The notes beneath the pieces were generated by a model. It was not told the origin of the DNA and searched no databases. It worked only from the letters and a program-made list of their open reading frames with translations. Shown here in pieces: positions 1-11,939 of a stretch of DNA of 64,000 nucleotides. The DNA comes from Vitis vinifera. Its lineage: Eukaryota > Streptophyta > Magnoliopsida > Vitales > Vitaceae. The translations under genes were made by a program, and so were the position numbers. Location: assembly GCF_030704535.1 (NCBI RefSeq), contig NC_081807.1, forward strand, positions 3,823,001-3,887,000, in the 5' to 3' direction. Each line of letters opens with the position of its first letter. The stretch's first letter is position 1.

Positions 1-3000
1 TCCAATTATCTTCACTGGATCTGTAAAATTCTCACCTGATATTACTTTACACAATGCTCTTTATGTTCCATTTTTCAATATCAATCTTGTTTCTGCATCA
101 AGATTAACTAAAGATAATTCAATTGGATTATTTTTTCTTCAATCCAAATGTATCTTGCAGGACCTCAGCAAATGGAGGATGATTGGGCTTGCTGAAGTTC
201 AATCTGGTTTATACCATCTTCAACAATTATTTGCTCAAACAAATAAAGAAATGCTTTCTAGTTCAATTGGTTTACCTTCTAGTTCTTTAGTTGAGTCTTG
301 TACTGTTAATTCTGATCTATGGCATTTTCGTTTAGGCCATATTCCAAATGCAAAAATACAACTCATAAATAGTTCTGATTCTTCTGTAAAGGCTATTCAT
401 AACAAAGTTTGTGAGATCTATCCATTAGCTAAACAGAAAAAGCTACCATTTCCTATATCAAATAGTCAATCAAATAAAGCTTTTCAATTGGTTCACACTG
501 ACATTTGGGGGCCTTTTTCCATTCCTTCATATTCTGGTTACAGATTCTTTCTAACTATTGTTGATGATTTCACAAGATTCACTTGGTTATTCTTAATGAA
601 AACCAAAATAGAAACTCGAGCTATACTTACCAACTTTCTAGCTTATGTTCACACTCATTTCAACACTAATATTCAAACTCTTAGATCAGATAATGGTCAA
701 GAATTTAATATGCCTACTTTCTATCAAGAACATGGCATTATTCATCAATTATCATGTGTTGAAACACCTGAACAAAATGGAAGGGTTGAAAGAAAACATC
801 AACACCTATTGAATGTAGCTAGATCTCTCATGTTTCAGTCAAAATTACCCTTATCCTATTGGACAAATTGTGTATTAACAGCCACACATCTGATAAATCG
901 TACTCCATCATACATTCTAAATAATCAAACACCATATCGGTTATTGTTTCAAAAGCCACCTAACTACAATTACTTCAAAGTCTTCGGTTGTTTATGCTTT
1001 GCTAGTACAATCACAAACAATCGAGGCAAATTCCATCCAAGAGCAACAAAATGTATTTTTCTTGGTTATCCACCAAACATTAAAGGATACAAAGTTCTTG
1101 ACTTAACAACTCTCAAAACTTTTGTTTCTCGGAATGTACTTTTTCATGAATCTACATTTCCCTCTATTCCAGACACAATTCACAAACCTTTTGTTTTTCC
1201 AGATTTTCCCCAAATATATGAATCCAAATCGTGCAAACCAAACAACTCAGTTTCTATAACTTCTGGTTCTACAAATTCTACTGATCCAACCTCTGTTATT
1301 GAATCTTCAATTCCTGAAAATACAATTCATGCAAACAATGATGCTAATAGTCTTAGAAGGTCTGAAAGAACTAAGCATTTACCTAAATACTTGCAGAATT
1401 ACTATTGTGGTAATATGACTAAGATTGATTCAGCAACTCAAGCACCTTCAAGTTGCTCCTCATCTGGTAAGCCCTACTGCATATTCTCCTTTTTATCTGA
1501 TTCCAGATTATCCTCCAAACACAAAGCCTTCATTTCTGTTATTTCATCCACTTTTGAACCAAAAACTTACAAACAGGCTGTCTCAATTCCTCATTGGAAA
1601 ACTGCCATGACTGATGAAATAAAAGCTCTTGAGCATAATAAAACTTGGGATCTTGCAATTTTACCTCCAAACAAAACTGCTATAGGTTGTAAGTGGGTAT
1701 ATCGAGTGAAATTTAAGGCGGATGGAAGTGTAGAAAGGTACAAAGTCAGGCTTATAGCCAAGGGCTACACTCAACAAGAGGGACTTGATTTTTTTGACAC
1801 ATACTCTCCTGTTGCAAAGATGACAACAGTTAGAGTGCTTCTTGCTATTGCAGCAGCTAAACAATGGTATTTACATCAACTTGATGTAAATAATGCCTTC
1901 TTACATGGAGACTTAAATGAGGAGGTCTACATGCAATTGCCACCAGGTTTTTCAACACCAAATGACCCTCGGGTTTGTAAACTCAAAAAGAGTTTATATG
2001 GTTTGAGACAAGCTTCAAGGCAATGGTACTCAAAGTTGTCTTCATCTTTACTCAAGTTTGGTTTTAGTCAAGCAAAGACAGATTCAAGCCTTTTTATCAG
2101 ACAAACATCAACTAGTTTCATTGCTCTATTAATCTATGTTGATGATGTTATAATAGCTTCAAATGATCTCAAGGAAATAGATGTTGTGAAAAAGCTTCTC
2201 CATGAATCTTTTACTATAAAAGATTTAGGTGAACTGAAATATTTTTTAGGCATTGAAGTAGCCAGATCAGCAAAAGGTATTGTGTTGTCTCAACGAAAGT
2301 ATGCTCTGGATGTATTGAAAGATAGTGGTTTCTCTGGCTCTAAACCAGTTGGTTTTCCTATGGAATCAAGTTTAAAACTTACTACCAATGATTCAAGTCC
2401 TTTATTGTCTGATCCTGCATCATATAGAAGACTCATTGGCAGACTTCTTTATTTAACAATCACTAGACCTGACTTGGCATATGCAGTACAAGCTCTCAGC
2501 CAGTTTATGTCTAATCCTCATTCAACACATTTACAAGCTGTAGAAAGAGTTCTTCGATACATTAAGGCAACACCAGGTCAAGGCTTCATCTGATCTACAT
2601 TTAAAGGCATATTCTGACAGTGATTGGGGTGGCTGCATTGACACTAAGCGAAGTGTTACTGGTTTCACAGTTTTCATAGGAGACTCTCTCATATCTTGGA
2701 AATCAAAGAAGCAACCTACTGTAAGTAGGTCCTCGACAGAAGCTGAATACAGAGCTTTAGCCACTACAACTTGTGAGCTTCAATGGTTGGTTTATTTGTT
2801 GGCTAATTTGAATGTTAAGCATCCTTAACCAGCACTGCTATATACTGACAGCAAACCTGCTTCAGAAATAGCTTCCAACCCAGTACACCACGAACGAACA
2901 AAACATATACAACTCGATTGCCATCTAGTTAGAGAGAAATTGCAATAGGGTTTGATCAAAATAATCCACATTCCTTCCAAGCATTAACTGGCAGATATAT

Positions 3001-3350
3001 TGACCAAACCTCTCGGATGTCTCAATTTTCATCATCTTATCAGCAAGATGGGAATGATAAACATTCATTCTCATCTTGAGGGGGGGTGTTGGAATATCCA
3101 AAATCTGATAGATGAATTAGAGTTAAAATCACAAATAGCCAAACAGAATTCATCTAACTAATGTCAGTTAAATTAGTTATGTCAGTTGTCAATACTTAAC
3201 AGCTTTATTGATCCATTTCAAGTGTATAAATAGACCTCACCTGTATATTTTTATCTCATCTAAATGTAAGGAGAGTTTCAGTTTCAATACAGGTTTGAGT
3301 GCTCCTCTATTTTCTCCTCTGTTTTCCTTACAATTCTGCATATCTTCACA
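1..3350 (+). mobile_element. Ty1/copia LTR retrotransposon, 3' part
   Basis: This is the pol half and 3' end of a Copia-superfamily element that begins before the window. Going downstream there is a GAG-pre-integrase region, an integrase core (His-Thr-Asp-Ile-Trp-Gly-Pro and Ser-Asp-Asn-Gly-Gln-Glu-Phe motifs), a copia reverse transcriptase with Leu-Asp-Val-Asn-Asn-Ala-Phe-Leu-His-Gly and the Tyr-Val-Asp-Asp catalytic box, and an RNase H region ending near 2950. A G-rich polypurine tract (3079-3086) precedes the LTR. Long stretches remain open but the copy carries a few breaks, so it is treated as a fossil of fairly recent age. The sublineage is uncertain; the motif style recalls the Ivana/Oryco or Ale groups. 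Age from LTR divergence cannot be given because the 5' LTR is outside the window. Confidence 0.93.
3087..3350 (+). repeat. Copia long terminal repeat (264 bp)
   Basis: The repeat starts TGTTGGAATATCC immediately after the polypurine tract and ends ...TCTTCACA just before a TGGTATCAGAGC primer-binding site, giving the canonical TG...CA termini. The length of about 264 bp is typical of small plant Copia LTRs. A TATA-like stretch (GTATAAATAGAC near 3222) fits the U3/R promoter. It serves as the 3' LTR of the body to its left and, by position, as the 5' LTR of the body fragment to its right. Confidence 0.85.
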
Positions 3351-3467
3351 TGGTATCAGAGCTTCATATTTTCTGTTGTCCTTGATCTTTCTTGATTCTT
3401 CTTCATCTTTCCTGGTTGATTGTTACTTCACAATGACTGAGGAAGAACATGCTTCTATGGCTAAATA
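3351..3467 (+). mobile_element. Primer-binding site and gag start of a second Copia body
   Basis: Directly after the LTR lies TGGTATCAGAGC (3351-3362), the sequence complementary to the 3' end of initiator-Met tRNA that primes plant Copia elements. A leader of about 70 bp follows, then a gag-like start (Met-Thr-Glu-Glu-Glu-His). Similarity to an element ends near 3467, where AT-rich host-like DNA begins. This order (body, LTR, PBS, gag start) is what unequal recombination between LTRs of neighbouring or sister copies leaves behind. It is a short, broken fossil piece. Confidence 0.72.
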
Positions 3468-4794
3468 ATTATCTTCATTGATTTTAAGTGATTTATTTAC
3501 ATTAATTAATTTTAAGTAATAAATTATTTGTAAAACATTCATATTTAAAGTATTATAGATATACAAGATAATCATAAAATATTTATTATAAAAAACGAAT
3601 TATGAATGTGGAATCATAATTCCTAACTATATTCTCACTAGGATGGATCAACAAATGAGACAAAAAAAAATTTAAGATTAAGAATAAATTAACTATTTTA
3701 ATTTATAATTTAAAATTATTTTTTATTTCAAGTTATGATATTAAGTTATTTTATCAAACTTATTTAATCTACTTAACAACTTAAATTAAGTTATTAAATC
3801 AAATTAAGTTATTAAGTTGATTTATCAAACACTCTCACAATAGTTGAAGATAAATGGTCGCACTATATATGTCCTACTCCATTTTTTTGACATAATATGT
3901 CCTACTCCATACGACTTCCTTGTTAGTTACGCCATTTTCATATTCATATGCCATGCCATAGGCCCATAGTCCTTTTCATGCATAAGGGTCTGCTATTATA
4001 TTCATGGGATAGGCTTGGTGAAAGCGAATGTTCTAAGTGACCTTGATTTGTTAGGAAAGTGTTCACCAATCAATTTTCCTAAAAAGAAAATATGTAAATT
4101 ATAAAGTTACGATTCGAAAATATAACCTTCTACTAAACAAAGTTCTAATAGCATATTAAATTATAAATTTTTCTAAAAGTTTAAACTTAAAAGATTTGAG
4201 CTCACAACATATATCATGTTCTTTACCAAAAAATTCAACTGCTATGACCCATTAGGTGTGTGATTGACTCATTGTTGTGTACATCAAAATTGAGTGTAAG
4301 ACAAGTGATCCTTCATAATTTATTTATTTTTTATATATCCAAATACAATGATTTTCCTTGAATGTGTTTCTAATGAAAGCCCATTAACAAAAAAAAGCTA
4401 TTAACTTTGTTCCGAAAAAGCTCTTATTTACTCATATTTAATGAGACATATATTTAACAACCATGACCTCATATTTATGACTCATTTTTATACTGAATAT
4501 TTTAAAGTTATCTTATATATTTATAATACTTTAAGTATGAATGTCTAATAAACAAATTAATTGCTTAAAATTAATCAAAATATATATTAATTAAAATAAT
4601 AATGATAAATATTAATTACAATCGATGAAGATAAATATGTTAATTTGATAATTTAAAATAAATTTTATAAAAAAAATTTTAACACTTAAAATAAAAAATA
4701 AGTAATAAGTTTTAAATTAATAACTTAAGAATAATTTAACTTAAAATCAACTTAAGTCATTAAGTAATAAGCGTCATTGAGTCGATTCAAAAGC
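3468..4794. other. AT-rich intergenic stretch
   Basis: No credible gene is visible. It holds runs of the type AAGTTATTAAGTT / TTTATCAAAC (about 3690-3840 and 4500-4770) that recur at 8210-8680 and 35390-35530 and look like decayed members of one AT-rich MITE family. Confidence 0.5.
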
Positions 4795-5003
4795 AAAACC
4801 TGGCCGGTACAAGCTTTTATTAAATCATCATAATACAATTCACACTCCACACTTCAATACTACTTCACACCATTACTCATACAAACCTGAAACATCGATC
4901 TTACTTCTTAGTTCTTACATGTGGCTAGCTTCAGTGCTGATCAACTTATGTGAAAGGCATACATAGACCACTTGTACCTGCTTCAATTATACATGGCTTT
5001 CCC

Positions 5004-5564
5004 TTAGTGGTTATAAACAGAGAGATTTGGCCTTGGTTCAAAGTCATTAACAAATGACTTGTCTCCCTTTGAAGCAACTTCATCGTCATGGTATACTGAG
5101 AGGTTAGGCCCGGGCTCAAAGTCCTTAACAAATGATTTTTCTTCTCCAACTTTACTGTCATCATGGTAAGCCGAGACATTGGGTCTGGGTTCAAAGTCCT
5201 CGGCAAAAGCCTTCTCTACTTTCTGCTCAAAATCCTTTAGAAGCTGATCGGCCTGCTCGTTACTTGCCTCCGTAGCTGTATGGCAGTTGGGGTTCTTGGC
5301 GGAGAGAACGCCTTCGATGGCCTTGGGCATGGGCTGATCCTTCATGGCATCTTTCCAATACTCCCCAGGGTCCTTTCTTGCAGCTATTGTGTTGCCAACC
5401 TGCTCAGAGAAGAGGGAAATATATTAGAACTCGCTGCTACAGAACTAGTATAAACCATATGAAGTCATATCTAAGATCGAGGCCTTGATTTTTCTTGGCC
5501 TATAAGAAATGAAGATTACCAAGACAAGTGAGAGAATAACAAACAAAGCGAAGGAAGACTCCAT
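5004..5564 (-). CDS. Organ-specific protein S2/P4-like (DUF2775), candidate peptide precursor 1
   Basis: Two exons, complement(5004..5399, 5520..5564), give 146 residues. Exon 1 encodes the hydrophobic leader (MESSFALFVILSLVL); a phase-0 GT-AG intron follows, and the leader likely ends after VGNTIAA at residue 22. Then come RKDPGEYWKDAMKDQPMP, the hallmark of the organ-specific (PF10950) family, a spacer with one Cys, and three tandem repeats of 25-26 residues of the form FVxDFEPRPNxSxYHDD. Their Asn-to-Tyr segments are NVSAY (89-93), NLSVY (114-118) and NLSVY (140-144). A TATA box lies about 63 bp upstream of the ATG. The family's classical role is unknown (shoot- or organ-abundant repeat proteins); the repeats plus nearby BURP genes suggest a RiPP precursor, which is inference. 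Confidence 0.9.
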
Positions 5565-5626
5565 GTTCTCAATCAATTAAACACTTAGGTTACCACTGTG
5601 TGATTTGCATCAAGGCTGCTCTTACT

Positions 5627-5633
5627 ATTTATA
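5627..5633 (-). promoter_or_regulatory. TATA box of the DUF2775 gene at 5004-5564
   Basis: TATAAAT on the minus strand, about 63 bp before the ATG, inside TATAAATAGTAAG. The same TATAAATAGTAAG block precedes the paralogue at 11316-11871, so it is conserved between duplicates. Confidence 0.65.
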
Positions 5634-7833
5634 CACAGAAAAAGTACAAGAAAACAAAAAATGTTAATTAAGGATTTGAAAATTTACTATTCCACGTTGA
5701 TGATGAATAATGCAGGATGATATTAATAATGCCTTTGTGATCAAAACATTTTCACATTGAGATAAAAAATAAAAAAAAATAGTTTTACTATAGAACTGAA
5801 CCTCTTTTTGGAACATACCGATAAGACATTAGTACCAATATGGGTTCCTTGCTTTTGTTTCCAAGTCTCACTCATTCGTATCAAATATGAGATCCCATCA
5901 TTTCTTATCTTGATCTTATCTCTTTGTATCTTAATTAATTCCAATCGAGATGAAAGATAAGGTCTTATTACAATATTGAATGACATTTTTGTTTAAAATA
6001 ATCTTACGAGCACAAATAGGGTTTCATGTCTTTATTTTCAAGCTCTCATTCATTTGTATCATATATGAGATCTCATTATTTTGTATCTTGATTCCATCTG
6101 TTATTCTCGAAAAACTATTGTCTAGGAGGGTAACACTCAAAGGGGATTGAATGGGTATATTTAAAAATATTATGATAAAAGAGTTTACATCAAATATTTA
6201 ACAAAGGACAATTAAGTTATTGTTTAAAAAGATTCATAAATCATAATAAAAAAAAACAAAAAACAAAACTGTCCACAATCATATTTGTGTGATTTTGTTA
6301 ACTGATATGAATGTGGTTCCACCAATTTCGTAATAGTGGGGTTATTGCTTCGACAACATGATCCTATCTCAGCTAATAGCATTTAAGAGATACAATACTG
6401 TTGTGTCCATTCGAGGATGGAAAGTAGCATTTTTGAAATGGAAGAGAGATTTTCCATGATCGTCAACCACATTTTTTTTTAAGCCCATTTCCCTTTCTCC
6501 GCCCCCACTTACTATTTTCATGATTGCTTTCGTTAATAATGGAAGAGAGATTTTCCATGATCGTCTTGTTTTCTAGCATATAGGGTTGTCATGCCCTTCA
6601 GCTTTTTCGTTTCCTTCCATATGGACCATACCTAAACGAGACAAGAGAATCCCAAGCAAAAAATATTATAAAGGTTGTTGGTATGTTGTAAGTTTGTAAC
6701 ATCTCAAACAATAACATACCATGGTGGTATGGTACAATCTTCTAGTGAGATTAACAAACATTTATATTTACAACAAAAATAAAAAAGTTAAAATTTTATA
6801 TTATAAGAATATTTTAGAAAGATTATAATATAATTTGAAGTTTCTGAAATCAAAATTTCTCAGATTCACATTGATTAGGTTTTCTTATGTGTTTTTAATA
6901 ATATGCAAAAGTATAAATGTGTAAAAAATAAAATTAAGTTGAATTTTATAGTAACCTCTGCTAAAAAGTGAAAAGAAAAAAGATAACTTCTCACGTCTAT
7001 TCTATCATATTCATGGGTAGACTTGGTAAAGACCAATGCTCTAACTAACCATAATTTGCTAGAAAAGTTCGAGCCAAAACCCTATTTAAGCATTATATTA
7101 TATGATTAATTCAATGTTGTGTAGACAGTTTATGATGGTATTTGTTTTTTAATTTAATGTTAAATACAATTTGCTTTCAAATTTTAGATCGTTTGTTTTT
7201 AACTTTTTTTATTTACTTGTTACTTATTTTTTAAAAATTTTTATTGAATAGAAAAAGTCAAAATATTTAATTTTTTGTTAAATGATAAAAATATCTTTTT
7301 GAAACAACCAAAACACAATTTCAACGCATCCTTCACCCTTTTAATACGAAATATTTAACATAAATAAAATAATAAAAAGAATAACTAAATATTTAATAGT
7401 ATTAAGTTGTATTTAAAATTAAGTTAAATTAAATTTTATTTAGATTTAAGTGAAAACAAACAAACACCATCTAAGAGCATGACAAACCCAAGTAATGTTG
7501 AAACATTTCTCTTAAGAATTTTTCAACTAATTGTTCAAAATATTCAGGCTAAAGCCCTCTATGAGGCTAGATATGTGACCAACCCTTTGCTTTCATGCAA
7601 ACCAAGGTCCCCACGTAATGCTAAAATATTACCTGTAGGAAACGAGCTCTCAAACCAAATTTTCTACATAGAATATTGGCACCAGGCCAACTTTAGGATC
7701 AAGTGGATCAGAATCAGATTATGTTATTTTTCCTTATTTCTAATCCATCATTTGCTCAAGGACAAGAGCTCAACTTTCCTCTTAGATTTCATAGGAATGA
7801 TTTTGGATCGAGGGAATGAAGAAAAATATTAAG

Positions 7834-8156
7834 GCTATGTTTGGCTTTCAGAAAATTTGAGGGAAAATGCAAAGAAAATAAAATATAAAGAAAAAGTAAA
7901 AGAAAATAAAAGTGAAGGAAAATAAAAAATAAATGAAAAGTCAATAAAGTATTTTTATTTGCTATTTTAAACTCATTTTACTTATTTTAACTCAACGATT
8001 TAAAAATTAAATAATTTAAAAATATATAAGTTTTTAACCAATTTTAATTATATTTTATTTTCTTTGATATTTTTTATAAGACAATCAAACATGAAAAAAA
8101 TTATTTTTTTTATAGTTTTTTTCTTTTCTTAGTATTTTTCAAGAACCAAACATAAC
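7834..8156. mobile_element. MITE, 'CTATGTTTGG' terminal-repeat family
   Basis: The left end GCTATGTTTGGCTTTCAGAA and the right end (reverse complement GTTATGTTTGGTTCTTGAAA) form an imperfect inverted terminal repeat around a non-coding core rich in GAAAATAAAA. Related copies lie at 49490-49760 (opposite orientation) and as a cluster at 56460-57560. Superfamily is not assigned because the target duplication is unclear. Confidence 0.6.
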
Positions 8157-8351
8157 AGGAAATCCAATCTCGTGTTATTAAAAATAACAAATAAATAAAT
8201 AAAATAAAAGTGTTTGTTTGATAAACCAATTTGATAACTTAATTGAAATCATTAAATAAATTAAGCGCATTTGGTAAAATAACTTAAAAGTATGACTTAA
8301 AGTTAATACCAACTTTAAGTAATAAGTAAAAATAATCAATTTATTATTAAG

Positions 8352-8439
8352 TTCACATCTTTATTTTATATTTTTATCCTCATTTACCTTAATTATTCAC
8401 ATCTTTATTTTATATTTTTATCATCATTTACCTTAATTA
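8352..8439. repeat. Direct tandem repeat, period 44 bp, two copies
   Basis: TTCACATCTTTATTTTATAT followed by TTTTTATCxTCATTTACCTT appears at 8352 and again at 8396 with one base difference. It sits inside the AT-rich MITE-like stretch at 8210-8680. Confidence 0.8.
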
Positions 8440-10079
8440 TCTCTACAATCTCATTTGATGTTCCATGACCTCCACTGTTATTTAACCTCCTTCACTCTAA
8501 TTATAATTTATAAGGATGAATATATCAATTTAATAATTTAAAATATATTTTAAATTAATTTTATCAAACAACCTTTATACCAATAATAAGTAAAAATTGA
8601 GTAATAAATTTTAAGTTAACAATTTAAGTATAATTTAACTTGAATTCAACTTAAATAATAAGTATTAAGTTTTACGCTCTCTAAATAATCAATATATTTC
8701 TTAATTTCCTTCTATTTTTTCCTTTTATTTATTTTCCCTCAAACATTTTAAAATTCAAATGTCACATGAATAGTTGTTTTTATTTACCAATGGCTTTCCT
8801 AAAGAAATGCGTGGACCCATAATTTCTTGGGCTGTCCATTTACTCAAGAGTCAAGAAATATTCTTGAAGATTTGATGGCTTGTCAACCTTATTTTACTGC
8901 CCTGTTTTTTCTACGTGTTTGCACGCTCAATATTTTAGTAACGTGTTAACATAAGGGCAATTAAAAAATGCTTCTAAATCTTGTGGAAATCTAGGTAAAA
9001 TCTTCAACAATCTTCATTTATCATTAAAAAAAAATAGTAAAAACTTCTGTATAAAATAACAATATAGAAACTCTTACATTATCCTATCAAAATAAGTTTT
9101 TATGAATTTTTGTATTTTATATAAAAGTTATTTTATATAATATTTTTTAAAATAAAAAACAATAAATACATCCATATAGCACTTCACTAAAAATTTTAAC
9201 AATAATTGTTTACGATTTGAAGATTTTCATTGTAATTTTCTTAAATAATCATTTACTCTCATTAAAGCTAATATTGGAATTCATAAATTATTTGAAGTTT
9301 GCTTTTTCTTAGTTTTGGTGAAATTGTATTATTTCTAATAAAGGTTTTTACATTAGATAAATACTTTGATTGACCCTCTCATGAATTAAATTATGTAAGT
9401 AGTCTCTTTGTTGTTATATATATATATATATGTTATGTACTTCATTTAAGATGGTAGGAGTCGAACTTGTGGAGAGCGATGTAACTCTTTTATATAATTA
9501 ATGATGAATTTACCCCCATTATATATTTAACGCCTTAAGTTTAAAGCTTTGTTTTTTTAGACAATACAGACATAATTGAAAAATCTTTTTTGAGAATTTT
9601 ACCATTGTGATTCTTCTTGTTTCTTTCAATTTATTAATTTTTTAGTATTAATACATTATATGAATGTAGAAATTATATTAATCGTGGAAACACGTAATTT
9701 TTTTTTTATCTCTTTCATATATATATATATATATTGCTTCATTTCAATTTCAATGAAATAATGATCCCTACATTCATCTCAAATTATTCAATAGATTGGA
9801 TCTACCAACGTAACCAACCCCACTTCCTCCTATTATTAGATGAAAAAGATAGGTGTTCCATTATTATTTTTGTTTTCTAGCTTATAAAGCTGGCATGTCC
9901 TTGTTTTCTAGCTATTCACTTGGTATTTTTCTAATCTTCTATCTTTTGGAGGGGTGGCAACAAACCGAATCCATATAAAATTAGAAGAAAAATAAACAAT
10001 GCTTTTTATAATTGTTTGAAATGATCACGGGATGGGATTGTTGTCGACCATGTTCTAACCGAACTTTGTCTTGTTTGCT

Positions 10080-10535
10080 GAAAATAATTTTTGAGAATCA
10101 TCCTTTAATATTTTGTAGAACAAATATTTTATTTGAAAATTTGAAATGTTTTTAATTTATTTTTAATATTTTTAGATATATTTTAAAAATAATTTTTATA
10201 TCAAGCATTTTATTTTTAATCATTTTTTATATTTATATAATTATTTTTTTAAAATAACTTTTAAAAAATAAATGAAAAACAACTTAAAATAACTAAAAGA
10301 TGTTTTTTGAAAATAATTTTTGAGAATCATTCTCAAATATTTTATTTGAGAACTTGAAATGTTTTTAACTTATTTTTAAAATTTTTAAATATAATTTTTA
10401 TGTCAAGTGTTTTATCTTTAATCATTTTTCATAGTTATATATATTTTTTTAAATAGTTCTTAAAAAACAAACGAAAACAACTTAAAACAACTAAAAGATA
10501 TTTTTTTAAAATACTTTTTCTATCTTGAGGAATAG
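10080..10535 (+). repeat. Tandem pair of a foldback MITE family
   Basis: Two diverged copies of about 228 bp follow each other (10080-10308, 10309-10535), both starting GAAAATAATTTTTGAGAATC and containing TTTTATxTTTAATCATTTTT. Related sequences occur at 13935-14235 and 14270-14480 (opposite strand), 19305-19640, 19700-19975 (opposite strand) and 42990-43310, making this the commonest small repeat of the window. Confidence 0.65.
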
Positions 10536-11315
10536 AAAACAAAAAATAATTTTTTGGTTGTCTAATCTATGTTTTTGTTTTTGTATTTTTTTGGGAAAAT
10601 GGAATGTTGTTCTAAAAAACTGTTGCCAAAGAGGATCTTAGTTGCTAGAAAATTTATCAAATTATGTTACATTAACTCACTGATATGGAGACCAAGCTGG
10701 TTGCACCTAAGAGTTAATGACAAACTATTGCTTCTGTGAATAGTTTATATCTTAATTTCCAAAGGGTTAGGGAAACACAATAGTCATCATCTATCTTCCC
10801 TTTGTGCTCCTCATTGTTTTTCCAAAATTTGAGTGTTCCTTTCTCGGGAAATTGATTCATCTTTTTCTTCCATCCTTATCATCATTGTCGTTTTGGATTG
10901 GGGTAAAACTCACAGCTTTCTTCTTGATTGGGCATCAAGAAGTGGTTGAGATCTTGCATGGCATTGATTCTAAGTATATATGTTCTTTACTTAAAGAAGG
11001 CGTGTAGCTAAAGTATGAAGATGCTAGTTAAGTGCTCTGAGAGAAGATTTATAGTATTCAATTATTGTTCTGTACTATGGAATTTCTCTAGGATCAACTT
11101 GGATAATCCAAAAAACCCACATCCAACAAATGAAAAAAGCAAAAACCCACATCCTGGATAATCATCAAGATCTCCGAAAGTCATAATCATTTCTAGGTAT
11201 TTAATTAATATAGATAGTATGGAGAATACCAACTTGTAATGAGTCAGAAACCAGGCACAACTTTTATTAAATCATCTCACACACTTCACATCAATTCCAA
11301 TACAAGCATCTTCGC

Positions 11316-11871
11316 TTACTCATTGTAAGCAGAAATATTAGGCCTAGGTTCATAGTCACCCACAAATGGCTTCTCTTCTTTGGTAGCACCTTTATCATGG
11401 TAGGCTGAGATATTAGTCCAGGGCTCAAGGTCCTTAACAAATGATTTCTCTTCTGTGAGTTTAGCATCCTCATCATCATAAACCCAGAAAACCTTCTCTT
11501 TTTTAGGCTCAAAACCCTTGACAACATCATCCCCATTTCTTGCCTCTGTAGTTGTCTGACAGTTGGGTTTCTTGCTTGAGAGAGAAGATGATTGATCTTC
11601 AGGGAGAAGGCCTTGGATTGCTTTTGGCATGGGCTCATCCTTCATAACATCTCTCCAGTATTCCCCGGGCTCTTTTCTTCCACCTATTGCATTGCCCGCC
11701 TTCTCACAAATTAAGAGAAAAATATGTTAGAACTTGTAAGAATTATTAAACCATACAAATTCATATTCAAAATCTTCCTGAGTTCATAATCAATTGGTTT
11801 CAGTTTTGCCTCTTAGAAATGCTCACCAAGAGAAGTGAGAAAATAGTGAAGAAAGCCAAGGAAGAAGCCAT
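11316..11871 (-). CDS. Organ-specific protein S2/P4-like (DUF2775), candidate peptide precursor 2
   Basis: Exons complement(11316..11699, 11827..11871) give 142 residues. Exon 1 is the leader MASSLAFFTIFSLLL, followed by a phase-0 intron; the mature part begins near RKEPGEYWRDVMKDEPMP (from residue 23). The spacer carries a single Cys. The first repeat is degenerate (GFEPKKEKVFWVYDDED); two clear repeats follow with NISAY at 111-115 and 136-140. It is a tandem paralogue of the gene at 5004-5564, with the same leader length, intron position and TATA motif. The worn first repeat suggests core peptides are gained and lost between duplicates. Function in the classic literature is unknown; a precursor role is inferred. 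Confidence 0.9.
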
Positions 11872-11930
11872 ATCCTCAATCTGAAAACACTAACTTTGTT
11901 TCTGTTATTTGAATTGAGACCCCACTTACT

Positions 11931-11939
11931 ATTTATATA
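11931..11939 (-). promoter_or_regulatory. TATA box of the DUF2775 gene at 11316-11871
   Basis: TATATAAAT on the minus strand about 60 bp before the ATG, embedded in TATAAATAGTAAG as in the paralogue near 5627. Confidence 0.65.

Larger units (their letters stand above)
4795..10085. repeat. Tandem segmental duplication, unit A
   Basis: Unit A contains the DUF2775 gene at 5004-5564 and is collinear with unit B at 11250-13815. Matching segments in the same order are: the gene's 3' flank (from about 4795 versus 11250), the coding region, a block at 7476-7540 versus 12128-12190 (CCAAGTAATGTTxAAACATT), a block at 8858-9040 versus 12808-12990 (CTTGAAGATTTGAxG), and a block at 9770-10085 versus 13500-13815 (GTGTTCCATTATT). 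Unit A is longer partly because repeats (7834-8156 and about 8210-8680) lie between its second and third blocks. Confidence 0.75.
5640..11249. other. Intergenic, repeat-rich
   Basis: No gene is supported. It contains the upstream blocks of duplication unit A, a MITE (7834-8156), an AT-rich repeat (about 8210-8680) with a small internal tandem, TA microsatellites near 9412-9430 and 9717-9733, and a tandem MITE pair (10080-10535). The 117-codon open frame at 7479-7832 lies over a duplicated noncoding block and shows no family features. Confidence 0.55.

Noticed and set aside
4946-5206. Second minus-strand frame inside the first DUF2775 gene
   Set aside because: Out-of-frame shadow created by the tandem repeats; the analogous frame at 11291-11638 has the same cause.
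7479-7832. 117-codon plus-strand open frame
   Set aside because: It overlies a noncoding block that is duplicated near 12128 without an open frame, and has no domain or signal peptide.
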